From positions 1,984,001-2,048,000 of the forward strand of contig NC_006177.1 in assembly GCF_000009905.1 (NCBI RefSeq): a DNA stretch of 64,000 nucleotides. Reading direction: 5' to 3'. Under the pieces are notes generated by a model. The model did not search any database. It saw nothing but the letters and a program-made list of their open reading frames with translations, and had not been told where the DNA came from. A program made the position numbers and the translations under genes. Positions within the stretch are counted from its first letter, which is position 1, and each line of letters starts with the position of its first letter. Positions 45,361 through 53,967 of this stretch are shown in pieces. This DNA is from Symbiobacterium thermophilum IAM 14863 (GTDB taxonomy: Bacteria; Bacillota; Sulfobacillia; Symbiobacteriales; Symbiobacteriaceae).

Positions 45361-46020
45361 CCGTCACGCGCAAAACCTGAACCGCCTCCCCGAGTCCGGG
45401 TGCAGATTCTGCGCGTGCCTCCCCTTCTGCCCCGGCGCTCCCGCGCAAAACCTGAACCGCCCACCCGAGCCCGGGTGCAGATTTTGCGCGTGCCTCCCCT
45501 TCTGCCCCGGCGCTCCCGCGCAAAACCTGAACCGCCTCCCCGAGCCCGGGTGCAAATTTTGCGCGTGTCCCCCCTTCTGCCCCGGCGCTCCCGCGCAAAA
45601 CCTGAACCGCCTCCCCGAGCCCGGGTGCAGATTTTGCGCGTGTCCCCCCCTCTGCCCCGGCGCTCCCGCGCAAAACCTGAACCGCCTCCCCGAGCCCGGG
45701 TGCAGATTTTGCGCGTGTCCCCCCTCTGCCCCGGCGCTCCCGCGCAAAACCTGAACCGCCCACCCGAACCCGGGTGCAGATTCTGCGCGTGTCCCCCCCT
45801 CTGCCCCGGCGCTCCCGCGCAAAACCTGAACCGCCTCCCCGAGCCCGGGTGCAAATTTTGCGCGTGTCCCCCCCTCTGCCCCGGCGCTCCCGCGCAAAAC
45901 CTGAACCGCCCACCCGAGCCCGGGTGCAGATTCTGCGCGTGTCCCCCTTCTGCCCCGGTGCTCCCGCGCAAAACCTGAACCGCCTCCCCGAGCCCGGGTG
46001 CAGATTCTGCGCGCCGACCC
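45361..46020. repeat. 75-bp tandem array, nine copies
   Basis: GCGCAAAACCTGAACC starts at 45368, 45443, 45518, 45593, 45668, 45742, 45817, 45892 and 45966, a period of 74-75 bp. Each unit contains a palindrome: GCGCAAAA at one end and TTTTGCGC (or TTCTGCGC) about 40 nt later, with inner CTG/CAG and ACC/GGT pairs, then CCCCTCTGCCCCGGCGCTCC. Because 75 is divisible by three, long open frames run through both strands; these are artefacts of the repeat. It fills the gap between the DUF6504-like gene and dnaE2 in the mutasome cluster. The remaining flank (46021-46200) has no gene. Confidence 0.9.
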
Positions 46021-46200
46021 ATGTTCCACCGCGGATCACCCTTCTACTGGGATTGAAATGGTGGAGCGGGATGCGCCTTCGCCCGCACTGCCCGGAGCGC
46101 CCCGATTCAACCGCCGGAATGCGACGTTCCCGCAGAGCGCCCTGAAACCGCTGGGCCAATCATCCCCCAATGACGCCGTACCCCCCTTCCGGGGGGCGCT

Positions 46201-46449
46201 TCAGTCGTATGCCTTATAGAGCAGCCAGCGCTGCTCCCGGGGGATGAAGTTCAGTTCGAAGACGCCGCCGCTCTCGGTCTCCACCCGGTAGGCAATCAGC
46301 TCGGGCTCCTGCTCCCACCAGCGGCCGGTCTCCATCCAGGTGTCCAGCACCGCGCAGACCCGCTCCCGCCCGCCGGCGAAGCGGAAGGCGGCTGGCCGCC
46401 CGTCGGGGCCGGTCGTCACGTCCACCGGCCGGTTGAGGATGCGCGACAC
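46201..46449 (-). CDS. DUF6504 protein of the mutasome cluster
   Basis: 82 residues. NRPVDVTTGPDGRPAAFRFAGGRERVCAVLDTWMETGRWWEQEPELIAYRVETESGGVFELNF is the DUF6504 pattern that accompanies ImuB-like genes in Gram-positive bacteria. Lies 6 nt downstream of the ImuB-like gene. Role unknown; probably an accessory to translesion synthesis. Confidence 0.8.
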   Translation of the reverse strand: MSRILNRPVDVTTGPDGRPAAFRFAGGRERVCAVLDTWMETGRWWEQEPELIAYRVETESGGVFELNFIPREQRWLLYKAYD

Positions 46450-46455
46450 GGTCCA

Positions 46456-48075
46456 TCACGCCTTTCGGGACCAGCGGTAGGGGTCGGCGTACTGGAGCAT
46501 CTGCTCACGCCAGGAGGTCGGGGTATGCATCCCCAGGCCGATCACCCGCGCCGGGAAGCGCTGGTGCAGCAGGGACAGCGCCCCCTCGATCCGCTCCCGC
46601 CGCTCCCGGAGCAGCCGGTCGTCCCACAGCTCCATCTGCCGCCAGTCGACGGGGCCGATCAGCCCCACCTCGGCGGTGACCGCCGCCACCTCCACCGACT
46701 CCCTGAGGCCGTCCAGCAACTGGGTGAGCAGGGCGTGCAGCCCCTGCTGGATCGGGTAGGCGGTGTGCCGCAGCCGGGGCAAAGTCCGCTCGGCGTGCAG
46801 CACCCGGCCGTCGGCCAGCTCCAGGATCAGCCCAACCTGTTGGCAGCCCTCGCCCCGCCGGTCCAGCTGGGCGGCCAGCAGGGCGGCCGAGCGGCTCAGT
46901 TCCCGCTCCAGCGGATCCCGGTCCCGCACGCCGCCCAGCTCCGACCGCCGCGCCAGCCGTCGGGGCGGCCAGGCGGGCTTCACCGGCTCCGGATCGATGC
47001 CCCGGCTCCAACGGGAGATCTGCCGCCCCTGCAGCCCCAGTTGCCGCGCCCATTCGTCCTCGCTCACCCGCGCCGCCTCGCCGATGCGTGTGATCCCCAA
47101 CTGCTGCAGCCGGCGCTGCACCTCGGGCGGAAGCGGCAGGAAGGTGACGGGCAGCGGGGCGAGAAAGCGGGCCTCGGCGCCGGGGGAAACGATGGCGATC
47201 CGCACGGCCGGGCCTTCCAGCCGGCGCACGCCAGCGCGCCGGCCGGCATCCTCCCGGCCGCCTTCCGGCCGTCCGATGGCAAGTCCGCCCGCGTGCCGGC
47301 TGCCTATCCCCCCGCCGCCCGCCTGACGGGGGGCGATCACCTGCGCGCCCTCCAGCCGCTGCGGGGCCGTGCCGGGCCGCCACTCCAGGAACTCCGCCCG
47401 CAGGGCCCGTGCCGCCGCACGGGCGACCACGCGGGAGGAACCGGCGCCTGCGAAGGCGGCGAAGCCAAAGGACGCGGCCGCCTCCGCCAGCGCCTTCAAC
47501 TCCGCCTGCAGCCGCCGGTCCGCCGCCTGCCTCCGGCCGCCTTCCGCGCCCTGCGCCCGGCCGCCCGGAGCCCATCCACCCGGAGCCCATCCACCCGGAG
47601 CCCATCCGCCCGGAGCCCATCCGCCCGGAGCCCGGCCGCCCGGAGCCCGACCGCCCGGAGCCCATCCGCCCGGAGCCCATCCGCCTGGAGCCCATCCGCC
47701 TGGAGCCCATCCACCCGGAGCCCATCCGCCCGGCAGGCCGTCCGGATCGTCGGGCAGGGGCAGCCCCAAAAGCGCCTGGTGCGGCTCCACCGGCTCGACG
47801 TAGGGCGTGTGGGCGAGGCAGCGGTCCCAGAAGGCACGGGCCCGGGCGGTGGCGTCCACATCCGCCCACTCCACCACGGTTGCCCCCGGGACGTCGCACA
47901 GCACCTGGCGGGCGGGGCTGCCCAGCCGCAGCCCCGCCGCAAAAGCCTCGCGGCAGCCGTCGAAGACCCGCCCCCCGCGCAGGACCACGACCGGACGTTC
48001 GGCCTCTGCCAGCCCCGCCTCCCGGGCGGCCGCGGCGTAGAGGCCCTGAATCTCCACCCAGCAGATCCATCGCAT
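46456..48075 (-). CDS. imuB: ImuB-like Y-family polymerase homologue, catalytically degenerate
   Basis: 539 residues; ATG behind GGAGGG. Y-family layout: palm start ICWVEIQGLYAAAAREAGL (catalytic Asp replaced by Glu), and YVEPVEPHQALLGLP where active enzymes have SIDE, so the second acidic pair is lost. Then 12 copies of APGGW/APGGR (residues 115-174), the thumb with VQRRLQQLGITRIGEAARV and QGRQISRWSRGIDPEPVKP, and a little-finger-like C-terminus. ImuB acts as a clamp-linked bridge between ImuC and the fork. A LexA box lies upstream. No ImuA/RecA-like gene is seen here. Confidence 0.85.
   Translation of the reverse strand: MRWICWVEIQGLYAAAAREAGLAEAERPVVVLRGGRVFDGCREAFAAGLRLGSPARQVLCDVPGATVVEWADVDATARARAFWDRCLAHTPYVEPVEPHQALLGLPLPDDPDGLPGGWAPGGWAPGGWAPGGWAPGGWAPGGRAPGGRAPGGWAPGGWAPGGWAPGGWAPGGRAQGAEGGRRQAADRRLQAELKALAEAAASFGFAAFAGAGSSRVVARAAARALRAEFLEWRPGTAPQRLEGAQVIAPRQAGGGGIGSRHAGGLAIGRPEGGREDAGRRAGVRRLEGPAVRIAIVSPGAEARFLAPLPVTFLPLPPEVQRRLQQLGITRIGEAARVSEDEWARQLGLQGRQISRWSRGIDPEPVKPAWPPRRLARRSELGGVRDRDPLERELSRSAALLAAQLDRRGEGCQQVGLILELADGRVLHAERTLPRLRHTAYPIQQGLHALLTQLLDGLRESVEVAAVTAEVGLIGPVDWRQMELWDDRLLRERRERIEGALSLLHQRFPARVIGLGMHTPTSWREQMLQYADPYRWSRKA
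47554..47733 (-). repeat. 15-bp x12 repeat encoding APGGW
   Basis: Twelve copies of a 15-bp unit (CGGAGCCCATCCACC and variants on the + strand) encode APGGW with three APGGR. It sits in frame inside the ImuB-like gene, right after the strand that would carry the catalytic acid pair. Copy-number changes would keep the frame. Confidence 0.95.
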
Positions 48076-48386
48076 GCCGATCCCTCCGCCGCTTTACGGG
48101 TTGCTCATTCCGGCTGCCGAGAAAATCGAACGTATAATCTCCAAACACCTGTTCGTGACGTACATCTATTCTAGTTGCTGCTGTCGGGGAAGTCAAGGGG
48201 GCTGGCGTGTGACGCGAAAAGCCAATTGACGCCATCCCCCGCCGGCGCGATACTCCTGTGGGGTTGAAGAAAACTGCCGCAAATTTCCAGACGTCGCCAC
48301 CTGGTTCTCCAACCCCCGGGCGCCCGCCGCCCCGCGCGGCCGGGTCCATGCCCGGGTCTGCCGCAGATCAAGGAGGCCCATCGAAG
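48076..48386. other. Divergent intergenic region of imuB and the glycosyltransferase
   Basis: 311 bp. The AT-rich left part holds the LexA box (48142-48155) and TATACG-like -10 bases for imuB. The right part (48240-48386) carries the ribosome binding site of the glycosyltransferase; nothing else is recognised. Confidence 0.5.
48142..48155. promoter_or_regulatory. LexA (DinR) box upstream of imuB
   Basis: CAAACACCTGTTCG, inverse CGAACAGGTGTTTG, fits the Gram-positive consensus CGAACRNRYGTTYG at every defined position. It lies 67 nt upstream of the imuB start, so the mutasome genes should be induced by DNA damage. Confidence 0.8.
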
Positions 48387-50306
48387 ATGAGTACCGCTCA
48401 GTGGCTCTACATCGCCTTCACCCTGGTCTACACCGGCCTGTTCCTGTTCTTCACCCGCATCCTCTACCTCCGCCACTACGCCAACCGCCACTACTACGGC
48501 AAGCGGCCGCCGCGGCTCTCCCTGCAGCACCTCGCCCGACTCGCCGCATCCAGGGGCCGCGACCTGCCTTACTTCTCGATCTTCATCCCGGCCCGCAACG
48601 AGGCAGACGTCATCGCCCGCACCATCGACCACATGGGCCGGCTCCACTACTCCCCCGACCACTACGAAATCCTCGTCGTGACCGACGAAAAAGAGGCGAT
48701 GGCCGCGCGGAAGACCCGCGCAGCCATTGCCGATCGCTTGATCCGCCTGCTTACGGACGGCGGCGAATGGGACGGGACGGAGCAGGAGGAGGCGACCCTG
48801 CTGGCCCTCCTCGCCCGCCTTGCCCTGGACGAGGCGGATCTGGACGCCCTGCATCCGCTCACGCTGCAGGAGCAGGCCGCGTGCCTGTTCGAAACCGCCC
48901 GCGCCCTGCTCTGCGCCCGGGGCAAGGCCGATCCCCAGCAGATCCGGCAGATCCTGCGCCGCACAGCCCCTCGTCTGCAGGAGCGGCAGATCGACCGGCT
49001 CTGCCCCGCCCTCCTCGCCCTGGCGCTGCCGGTCATCGAGCTGCTGCTCCGGCTGCAGCGGAAGGACGGGTCCGCGCTCGTCCACCAGCTGCTCGCCTGC
49101 GCGACCGGCGCCCAGCAGCCCCTCACGCAGGAGGTGCTGGCCAACCTGACCTACACCCTGGAGCAGCGCATGGCCGAGCTCCTGTGTCACGCGTCCGCCG
49201 CCGAGCTGCGCCGGCGCCTCGCAGACGCCTTCCGAATCGCTCTGCCGACCACCCAGGAGATCGTGGAGCGCAAGCGGCTGGAGTTCGCCGCCCACCGGAA
49301 CCTGCCCGCCCTGCGGCACGTGCAGGTTCCCTACGACTTCGACGGCCGGCTGGGCGGCGAGTGCACGGGCCACGAGGTCCCCTCGACCAAGGGGCGCGCC
49401 CTCAACTGGGCCTTCCCGTTCGCCGACCCGCGCAGCGAGATGTGGGCGTTCTACGACGCCGAATCCCGCCCGGACCCCGACGTGCTCCGCTACGTCGCCT
49501 GGCGCCGCCTGACCGCCGGGGACCAGTTCCAGATCGCCCAGGGCCCGGTCTACCAGATCCGCAACTTCTGGCAGACCGGCCCCATCTCCAAGGTCGCGGG
49601 GATCTTCCAGGCCATCGCCCACGAGTGGATGATGCCGTGGCAACTCCGGGAGATCCCCTTCATCGGCGGCACCAACATCTTCGCCACCCGGGAGCTGATC
49701 CTGCGGATCGGCGGCTTCGACCCCGCCGTCCTGACCGAGGACATGGACCTGGGCGCCCGGGCCTGGCTGCAGGGCGACACCTGGCCCGAGTTCCTCCCCT
49801 ACGCCTCCTCCGAGCAGACCCCGCCTACCTACCGGGGGTTCTTCCGCCAGCGGCTGCGGTGGGGCTCGGGCTACCTCCAGGTCTGCGAGAAGATCAAGGC
49901 CGATTCCACCGCGCCGGCGGAGAAGCGGCACTACCTGCTGCGGATCTACTGGTGGCGGGGGCCGGTCGCCTGGACGCTGTGCCAGCTGCTCGCCCTGCTG
50001 CCGCTGGTCGCCATGGCGCTGGGGCTGACCGGCCACCTGGACGCACGCGCGGTGCCGGACTGGGTCCACACCGTCCTCTCGTCCTACTCCGTCTTCTACC
50101 TGGCCTTCGCGCTGTTCTGCCTGCTGCACTACCGCCGGTTCATGGACCCCGCGCCCCGCAAGGTCCAGACCGCCGGCTTCGCCCAGATCTTCCTGCTGCC
50201 GATCTCCGCCTTCTTCCTGCCCCTGCCCTACTCGGCCTCCCTGCTGCTGAAGCTGCTGCACAGGGCCCCCACCACCTGGGTGAAGACGCCCCGGACCCGG
50301 GAGTGA
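48387..50306 (+). CDS. Membrane glycosyltransferase, GT2, with large insertion
   Basis: 639 residues; ATG behind AGGAGG. N-terminal transmembrane helix (about 5-25), then GT2 start YFSIFIPARNEADVIARTIDHM and ILVVTDE. Residues about 105-300 are an insertion of leucine- and arginine-rich helices with no counterpart in ordinary GT2. The fold resumes at VPYDFDGRLG, then STKGRALNWAF, AFYDAESRPDPDVL (DxD-like), LTEDMDLGARAWLQG and QRLRWGSGYLQ (Q/RxxRW), ending with three to four transmembrane helices. Processive-type beta-glycosyltransferase; product unknown. Confidence 0.85.
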   Translation: MSTAQWLYIAFTLVYTGLFLFFTRILYLRHYANRHYYGKRPPRLSLQHLARLAASRGRDLPYFSIFIPARNEADVIARTIDHMGRLHYSPDHYEILVVTDEKEAMAARKTRAAIADRLIRLLTDGGEWDGTEQEEATLLALLARLALDEADLDALHPLTLQEQAACLFETARALLCARGKADPQQIRQILRRTAPRLQERQIDRLCPALLALALPVIELLLRLQRKDGSALVHQLLACATGAQQPLTQEVLANLTYTLEQRMAELLCHASAAELRRRLADAFRIALPTTQEIVERKRLEFAAHRNLPALRHVQVPYDFDGRLGGECTGHEVPSTKGRALNWAFPFADPRSEMWAFYDAESRPDPDVLRYVAWRRLTAGDQFQIAQGPVYQIRNFWQTGPISKVAGIFQAIAHEWMMPWQLREIPFIGGTNIFATRELILRIGGFDPAVLTEDMDLGARAWLQGDTWPEFLPYASSEQTPPTYRGFFRQRLRWGSGYLQVCEKIKADSTAPAEKRHYLLRIYWWRGPVAWTLCQLLALLPLVAMALGLTGHLDARAVPDWVHTVLSSYSVFYLAFALFCLLHYRRFMDPAPRKVQTAGFAQIFLLPISAFFLPLPYSASLLLKLLHRAPTTWVKTPRTRE

Positions 50307-50468
50307 GCAAAAAGCCCTCACCTGCCCGGATGGCCGCAACCGTCGCCGCGCCTCCCCGGTCTAAAGTGGTACGTCGGACTCGTGCGACAATCCCCGACGC
50401 CTTCCGGGGGATGCGCGGGCCGCGGAGGCTCGGCCGTCCCGCGCCATCACAGAGTGGGGGGCTCCAAC

Positions 50469-50954
50469 ATGGCATCGTTTGACAGCAGGACCTTTCGTGA
50501 CACCCTCGGCCAGTTTCTGACCGGCGTGACCGTCGTCACCGCGGCCGCGCCGGACGGGACGCCCTTGGGGCTCACGGTGAACTCCTTCACCTCGGTTTCC
50601 CTGGACCCGCCGCTGGTCCTGTTCTGCATCGACAAGAGCGCCGGCTGCTACGAGGGGGTCGTGAACGCGCAGGGCTACGCCGTCCACATCCTGGGCGGCG
50701 ACCAGGTGGACCTGGCCAACCGGTTCGCCACCAAGGGCACCGACCGCTTCGCCGGGCTCAACTACACCCGGGGCTTCTACGGGGCGCCCATCCTGCCCGG
50801 CGCCATGGCCCTCCTGGAGTGCCGCACGGTGCAGCGGGTGGACGGCGGCGACCACACCATCCTCATCGGGCAGGTGGAGCGGCTGAACCCCGGCAGCCGC
50901 ACCCGCAAGCCGCTGGGCTACTTCCGCGGGCGGTACACGGCCATCGCGGACTAA
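50469..50954 (+). CDS. Flavin reductase domain protein
   Basis: 161 residues from the ATG preceded by GTGGGGGG. FRDTLGQFLTGVTVVTAAAPDGTPLGLTVNSFTSVSLDPPLVLFCIDKSAG is the FMN-binding flavin-reductase-like domain; later HILGGDQVDLANRFA and LNYTRG. Uses NAD(P)H to reduce FMN or FAD for a monooxygenase partner, but none is adjacent. 3' end overlaps the convergent rluA-type gene by 4 nt. Confidence 0.9.
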   Translation: MASFDSRTFRDTLGQFLTGVTVVTAAAPDGTPLGLTVNSFTSVSLDPPLVLFCIDKSAGCYEGVVNAQGYAVHILGGDQVDLANRFATKGTDRFAGLNYTRGFYGAPILPGAMALLECRTVQRVDGGDHTILIGQVERLNPGSRTRKPLGYFRGRYTAIAD

Positions 50955-51934
50955 CACGCTCCTGAGCCGTTCGGGGCGGTGCGGTCCAGCCGCGCCACCA
51001 GGTCCTCCAGGTCCGCGGGCAGCGGCGCCGTGAACCGCACCGGCTCGCGCGTCACGGGGTGGACGAACGCGAGGGTGGCCGCGTGCAGCGCCTGGCGCTG
51101 GATGAGCGTCCGGCTTCCGCCGTAGAGCTCATCGCCCAGCAGCGGGTGGCCGAGGTAGGCCATGTGTACCCGGATCTGGTGGGTCCGCCCCGTCTCCAGC
51201 CGGAGTTCCAGCATCGTGGCCGCGGGCCAGCGGCGCAGCACCCGCCAGTGGGTGACGGCCGGCTGGCCCGCGGCCGTCCAGTCCTCCCGCAGCGCCCGGC
51301 CCTGCGCGGCCGCCTCCGCCAGCAGCCGCTCCTGCTCGGGCGTGCGGGGTCCTTCCGCCACCTCCCGGGCGACGGGATGGCCCCAGACCCGCCGGATCGG
51401 CCGGTCCACGGTGCCCGCGTCAGCCGCCACGGCGCCCTCGACCACCGCGACGTACCGCCGCTCCAGCTTCTGCCGCTCCAGCTCCCGGGCCAGCAGCCCC
51501 GCGACGGCGGGATCCTTGGCAAAGAGCACCAGGCCCGAGGTCTCCCGGTCGATGCGCTGCACCGGCCGGGCCACGGGATCGGAGCCGGAACGGAGCAGGT
51601 GATGGGCCACCGCGTTGGCCAGGGTGCCGGAGACGTAGTCCCGCACCGGGTGGACCACCATGCCGGCGGGCTTGTCCACCACCAGCAGCCAGGGGTCCTC
51701 GTACACCACCTGAATCGGGATCGGCTCGGGCTCGACGCGCCCTTCCTGCGCCACCCGGACCTCCACCACCTCGCCGCCGGCGAGGACGAGGCTGGTGCGG
51801 GCGGGCCGCCCGTCCACCAGGATGCCGCCGCTGGTCTTCGCCCTCCGCACCACGGTACGGGAGAGCTTCAGCCGGTCGAACAGGTACTGGCTCAGGCGCA
51901 GCCCCCTGGCCGAGGGGTCCACCACGAACCGCAT
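50951..51934 (-). CDS. RluA-family 23S rRNA pseudouridine synthase
   Basis: 327 residues from the ATG behind GGAGGTG. N-terminal S4-like domain (RLSQYLFDRLKLSRTVVRRAKTSGGILVDG), catalytic motif RPVQRIDRETSGLVLFAKD with the essential Asp, then LETGRTHQIRVHMAYLGHPLLGDELYGG. An insertion of about 40 residues (REVAEGPRTPEQERLLAEAAAQG) interrupts the usual fold. Resembles RluD/YlyB. Isomerises uridines in 23S rRNA; site unknown. Confidence 0.92.
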   Translation of the reverse strand: MRFVVDPSARGLRLSQYLFDRLKLSRTVVRRAKTSGGILVDGRPARTSLVLAGGEVVEVRVAQEGRVEPEPIPIQVVYEDPWLLVVDKPAGMVVHPVRDYVSGTLANAVAHHLLRSGSDPVARPVQRIDRETSGLVLFAKDPAVAGLLARELERQKLERRYVAVVEGAVAADAGTVDRPIRRVWGHPVAREVAEGPRTPEQERLLAEAAAQGRALREDWTAAGQPAVTHWRVLRRWPAATMLELRLETGRTHQIRVHMAYLGHPLLGDELYGGSRTLIQRQALHAATLAFVHPVTREPVRFTAPLPADLEDLVARLDRTAPNGSGAC

Positions 51935-52055
51935 GCGCGCACCTCCGCAGTGACGATTTTCCGCCGCTCCCGCCCGCCCCCGACAGGGAGCGGGCAGGGC
52001 GGTGTCCAATTCTTTACCTTGCGACAAGGCCGACGTCCAAAGGGGGCTGGTTCCG

Positions 52056-52673
52056 GTGATCGTTCGCAACGTGATGACCGAGGATGTGACCACGGTTTCG
52101 CCGGACGACACGCTTCAGCAGGCCTACGAGATCATCCAGACCAAGAACTACGACTGTCTGCCGGTCACGGCGAATCGGCGGGTGGTGGGCATCATCCAGC
52201 TCACCGACATCTACGAGGCCTGCATGCGCGACGGCCGCCAGGCGGCGCTGCCCCGGCCGGTGAAGGAGTTCATGGTGCCCGATCCGGTGACGGTGCGCCC
52301 CGACGACCTGGTGGAGACGGCCGCCAAGCTGATGTTCAAGCGGGACATCCCCCTGCTGCCGGTCGTCCACGGCGAGCGGCTGGTCGGCGTGATCCACGAG
52401 CACGACATCTTCCGCGCGTTCGCGCACCTGCTGGGGGTAGACTCCGGGACCATCCGGCTCACCCTGGTGGTGCCGGACCGGGTCGGCCAGCTGGCGCGCA
52501 TCGCCGAGCTCATCCGCGATGCCGGGGTGGCCATCCGGAACGTGGCCACCTTCCGTTCGTCGGTGCTGGACCAGTATCAGATCATCATCCGGGTGGAGAC
52601 GGAGGCGTCCCGCCCGCTCATCGACCTGCTGGAGCGGCACGGGTACAAGGTGCTGCACGTGCTGGAAGACTGA
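52056..52673 (+). CDS. CBS-CBS-ACT protein (AcuB-like)
   Basis: 205 residues from GTG at 52056, with GGGGG 9 nt upstream; a longer start at 52002 is possible. Two CBS domains (VRNVMTEDVTTVSPDDTLQQAYEII and VKEFMVPDPVTVRPDDLVETAAKLM) are followed by an ACT-like domain (LTLVVPDRVGQLARIAELIRDAGVAIRNVATFRS). This order is that of AcuB, linked to acetoin use or acetyl-CoA synthetase control in Bacillus, but no acuA or acuC lies nearby. Likely an adenylate- or amino-acid-sensing regulator. Confidence 0.82.
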   Translation: MIVRNVMTEDVTTVSPDDTLQQAYEIIQTKNYDCLPVTANRRVVGIIQLTDIYEACMRDGRQAALPRPVKEFMVPDPVTVRPDDLVETAAKLMFKRDIPLLPVVHGERLVGVIHEHDIFRAFAHLLGVDSGTIRLTLVVPDRVGQLARIAELIRDAGVAIRNVATFRSSVLDQYQIIIRVETEASRPLIDLLERHGYKVLHVLED

Positions 52674-52762
52674 GCTCCCAGCAATCTCCATTCGCCGGGG
52701 CGGCGTGGTCGCCCGGCTTCCGGGGGATACCTAGAATATCCCGCTGAAAAGGAGGCCGGGCG

Positions 52763-53713
52763 ATGCGCCGCTTCTTCGCGGGCGCGCTTCTCGGATGGAT
52801 TCTCTCCCTCTGCGCCCTGGCCCTGGGGTGGCGGTGGTTCGCCGCCCAGCACCCCCCCGGCACGCCCGCCCCCGGCGGATCCGCCGGGGCGGACTCCGTG
52901 CAGCTGGGACTGGTGCCTGAGGGGCAGGCCGAAGAGCCGGAAGGAACAGCGCCCGCCTATGTGCTGGTACTCGGGGTGGACGAGCGGCCCGGCGATCCGG
53001 GCCGATCCGACACGATGCTGCTCGTGCGGGTGGGCGGCGGACCCCTGCGGGTGCTGTCGCTGCCGCGGGACACCCGCGTGACGTTGGAGGGCGTCGGGGA
53101 GGCCAAGCTCAACGCCGCCTACGCCTGGGGCGGGCCCGAACTGGCCACCCGGACGGTGTCCGAGCTCCTGGGCCTGCCCGTAGAGCACTATGTAAAGGTC
53201 AACCTGGCCGGCTTCCGCCGGCTGGTGGACCTGATCGGCGGCGTACCGATGCACATCGAGGCGCCGATGCGCTACGTGGACCCCGACGACGGCCTGGTCA
53301 TTGACCTCCGACCGGGCCATCAGGTGCTGGACGGGGCCCGGGCCGAGCAGTACGTGCGGTTCCGCAACGACGCCGCCGGCGACGACCTGAGCCGCATCCG
53401 GCGGCAGCAGCAGTTCCTGCGGGCGGCCGCGCGGCGGGCCCTGCAGCCCGCCAATCTGCCGAAGTTGCCCGCCCTGCTGCGGACCGCCGCCCGGTACGTG
53501 GACACCAACCTGCCCCTGACCGAGCAGATCCGGCTGGCCACGATCGCGATTCGCACCTACCACGAAGGCACGCTGGTGACGGAGACCCTGCCCGGATATG
53601 CGGCGTACGTGGGCCCGGTCTCCTACTTCCTGCCGGACACCCAGGAGATTCAGCGGCTGCGGGAGGCCTGGCTGCCGCCGCACGCTATGGACAATGCAGG
53701 CGCCTCACGGTAA
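52763..53713 (+). CDS. LytR-CpsA-Psr (LCP) family protein, short form
   Basis: 316 residues behind AAAAGGAGG. One N-terminal transmembrane helix (about 5-25). LCP core: YVLVLGVDERPGDPGRSDTMLLVRV, LSLPRDTRVTLEGVGEAKLNAAYAWGG, and VRFRNDAAGDDLSRIRRQQQF. Unlike the gene at 39.6 kb there is no LytR_C domain. Attaches glycopolymers to peptidoglycan. Confidence 0.92.
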   Translation: MRRFFAGALLGWILSLCALALGWRWFAAQHPPGTPAPGGSAGADSVQLGLVPEGQAEEPEGTAPAYVLVLGVDERPGDPGRSDTMLLVRVGGGPLRVLSLPRDTRVTLEGVGEAKLNAAYAWGGPELATRTVSELLGLPVEHYVKVNLAGFRRLVDLIGGVPMHIEAPMRYVDPDDGLVIDLRPGHQVLDGARAEQYVRFRNDAAGDDLSRIRRQQQFLRAAARRALQPANLPKLPALLRTAARYVDTNLPLTEQIRLATIAIRTYHEGTLVTETLPGYAAYVGPVSYFLPDTQEIQRLREAWLPPHAMDNAGASR

Positions 53714-53751
53714 AGTAGACCTCGAGTCCTTCCTAAAGGAGATATGCGGCC

Positions 53752-53967
53752 TTGGGCAATCTGGGATTTACGGAGATCCTCGTCATCATGATCGTGGCAC
53801 TGGTGGTTTTCGGGCCCAACAAGCTTCCCGAGCTGGGCCGCAGCATGGGCCAGGCGATCCGCGAATTCAGGAAGGCGACCCAGTCCATCACCACCGAGGT
53901 GACCCGGGTCGCCTCCGATGAGGTTCGAGAGAAGATCGACAAGGCGAAGTCGCCTGCGGATCGCTAG
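53752..53967 (+). CDS. tatA: Twin-arginine translocase subunit TatA
   Basis: 71 residues from TTG behind AAAGGAGAT. FTEILVIMIVALVVFGPNKLPELGRSMGQAIREFRKAT: one transmembrane helix, the FGPxKLPELGR hinge and an amphipathic helix, all typical. Forms the Tat pore. No tatC is adjacent. 3' end overlaps the convergent neighbour by 4 nt. Confidence 0.93.
   Translation: MGNLGFTEILVIMIVALVVFGPNKLPELGRSMGQAIREFRKATQSITTEVTRVASDEVREKIDKAKSPADR

Noticed and set aside
45361-46020. CRISPR array
   Set aside because: Units are contiguous with no unique spacers, and no cas genes are present. The same holds for the array at 27.7 kb.
45260-46159. Several 100-300 codon frames through the 75-bp array, both strands
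   Set aside because: Period of 75 keeps every frame open; no ribosome binding site and purely repetitive translation.
48171-50339. 722-codon leftward open frame opposite the GT2 gene
   Set aside because: Antisense shadow of a gene with clear glycosyltransferase motifs; no family signature.
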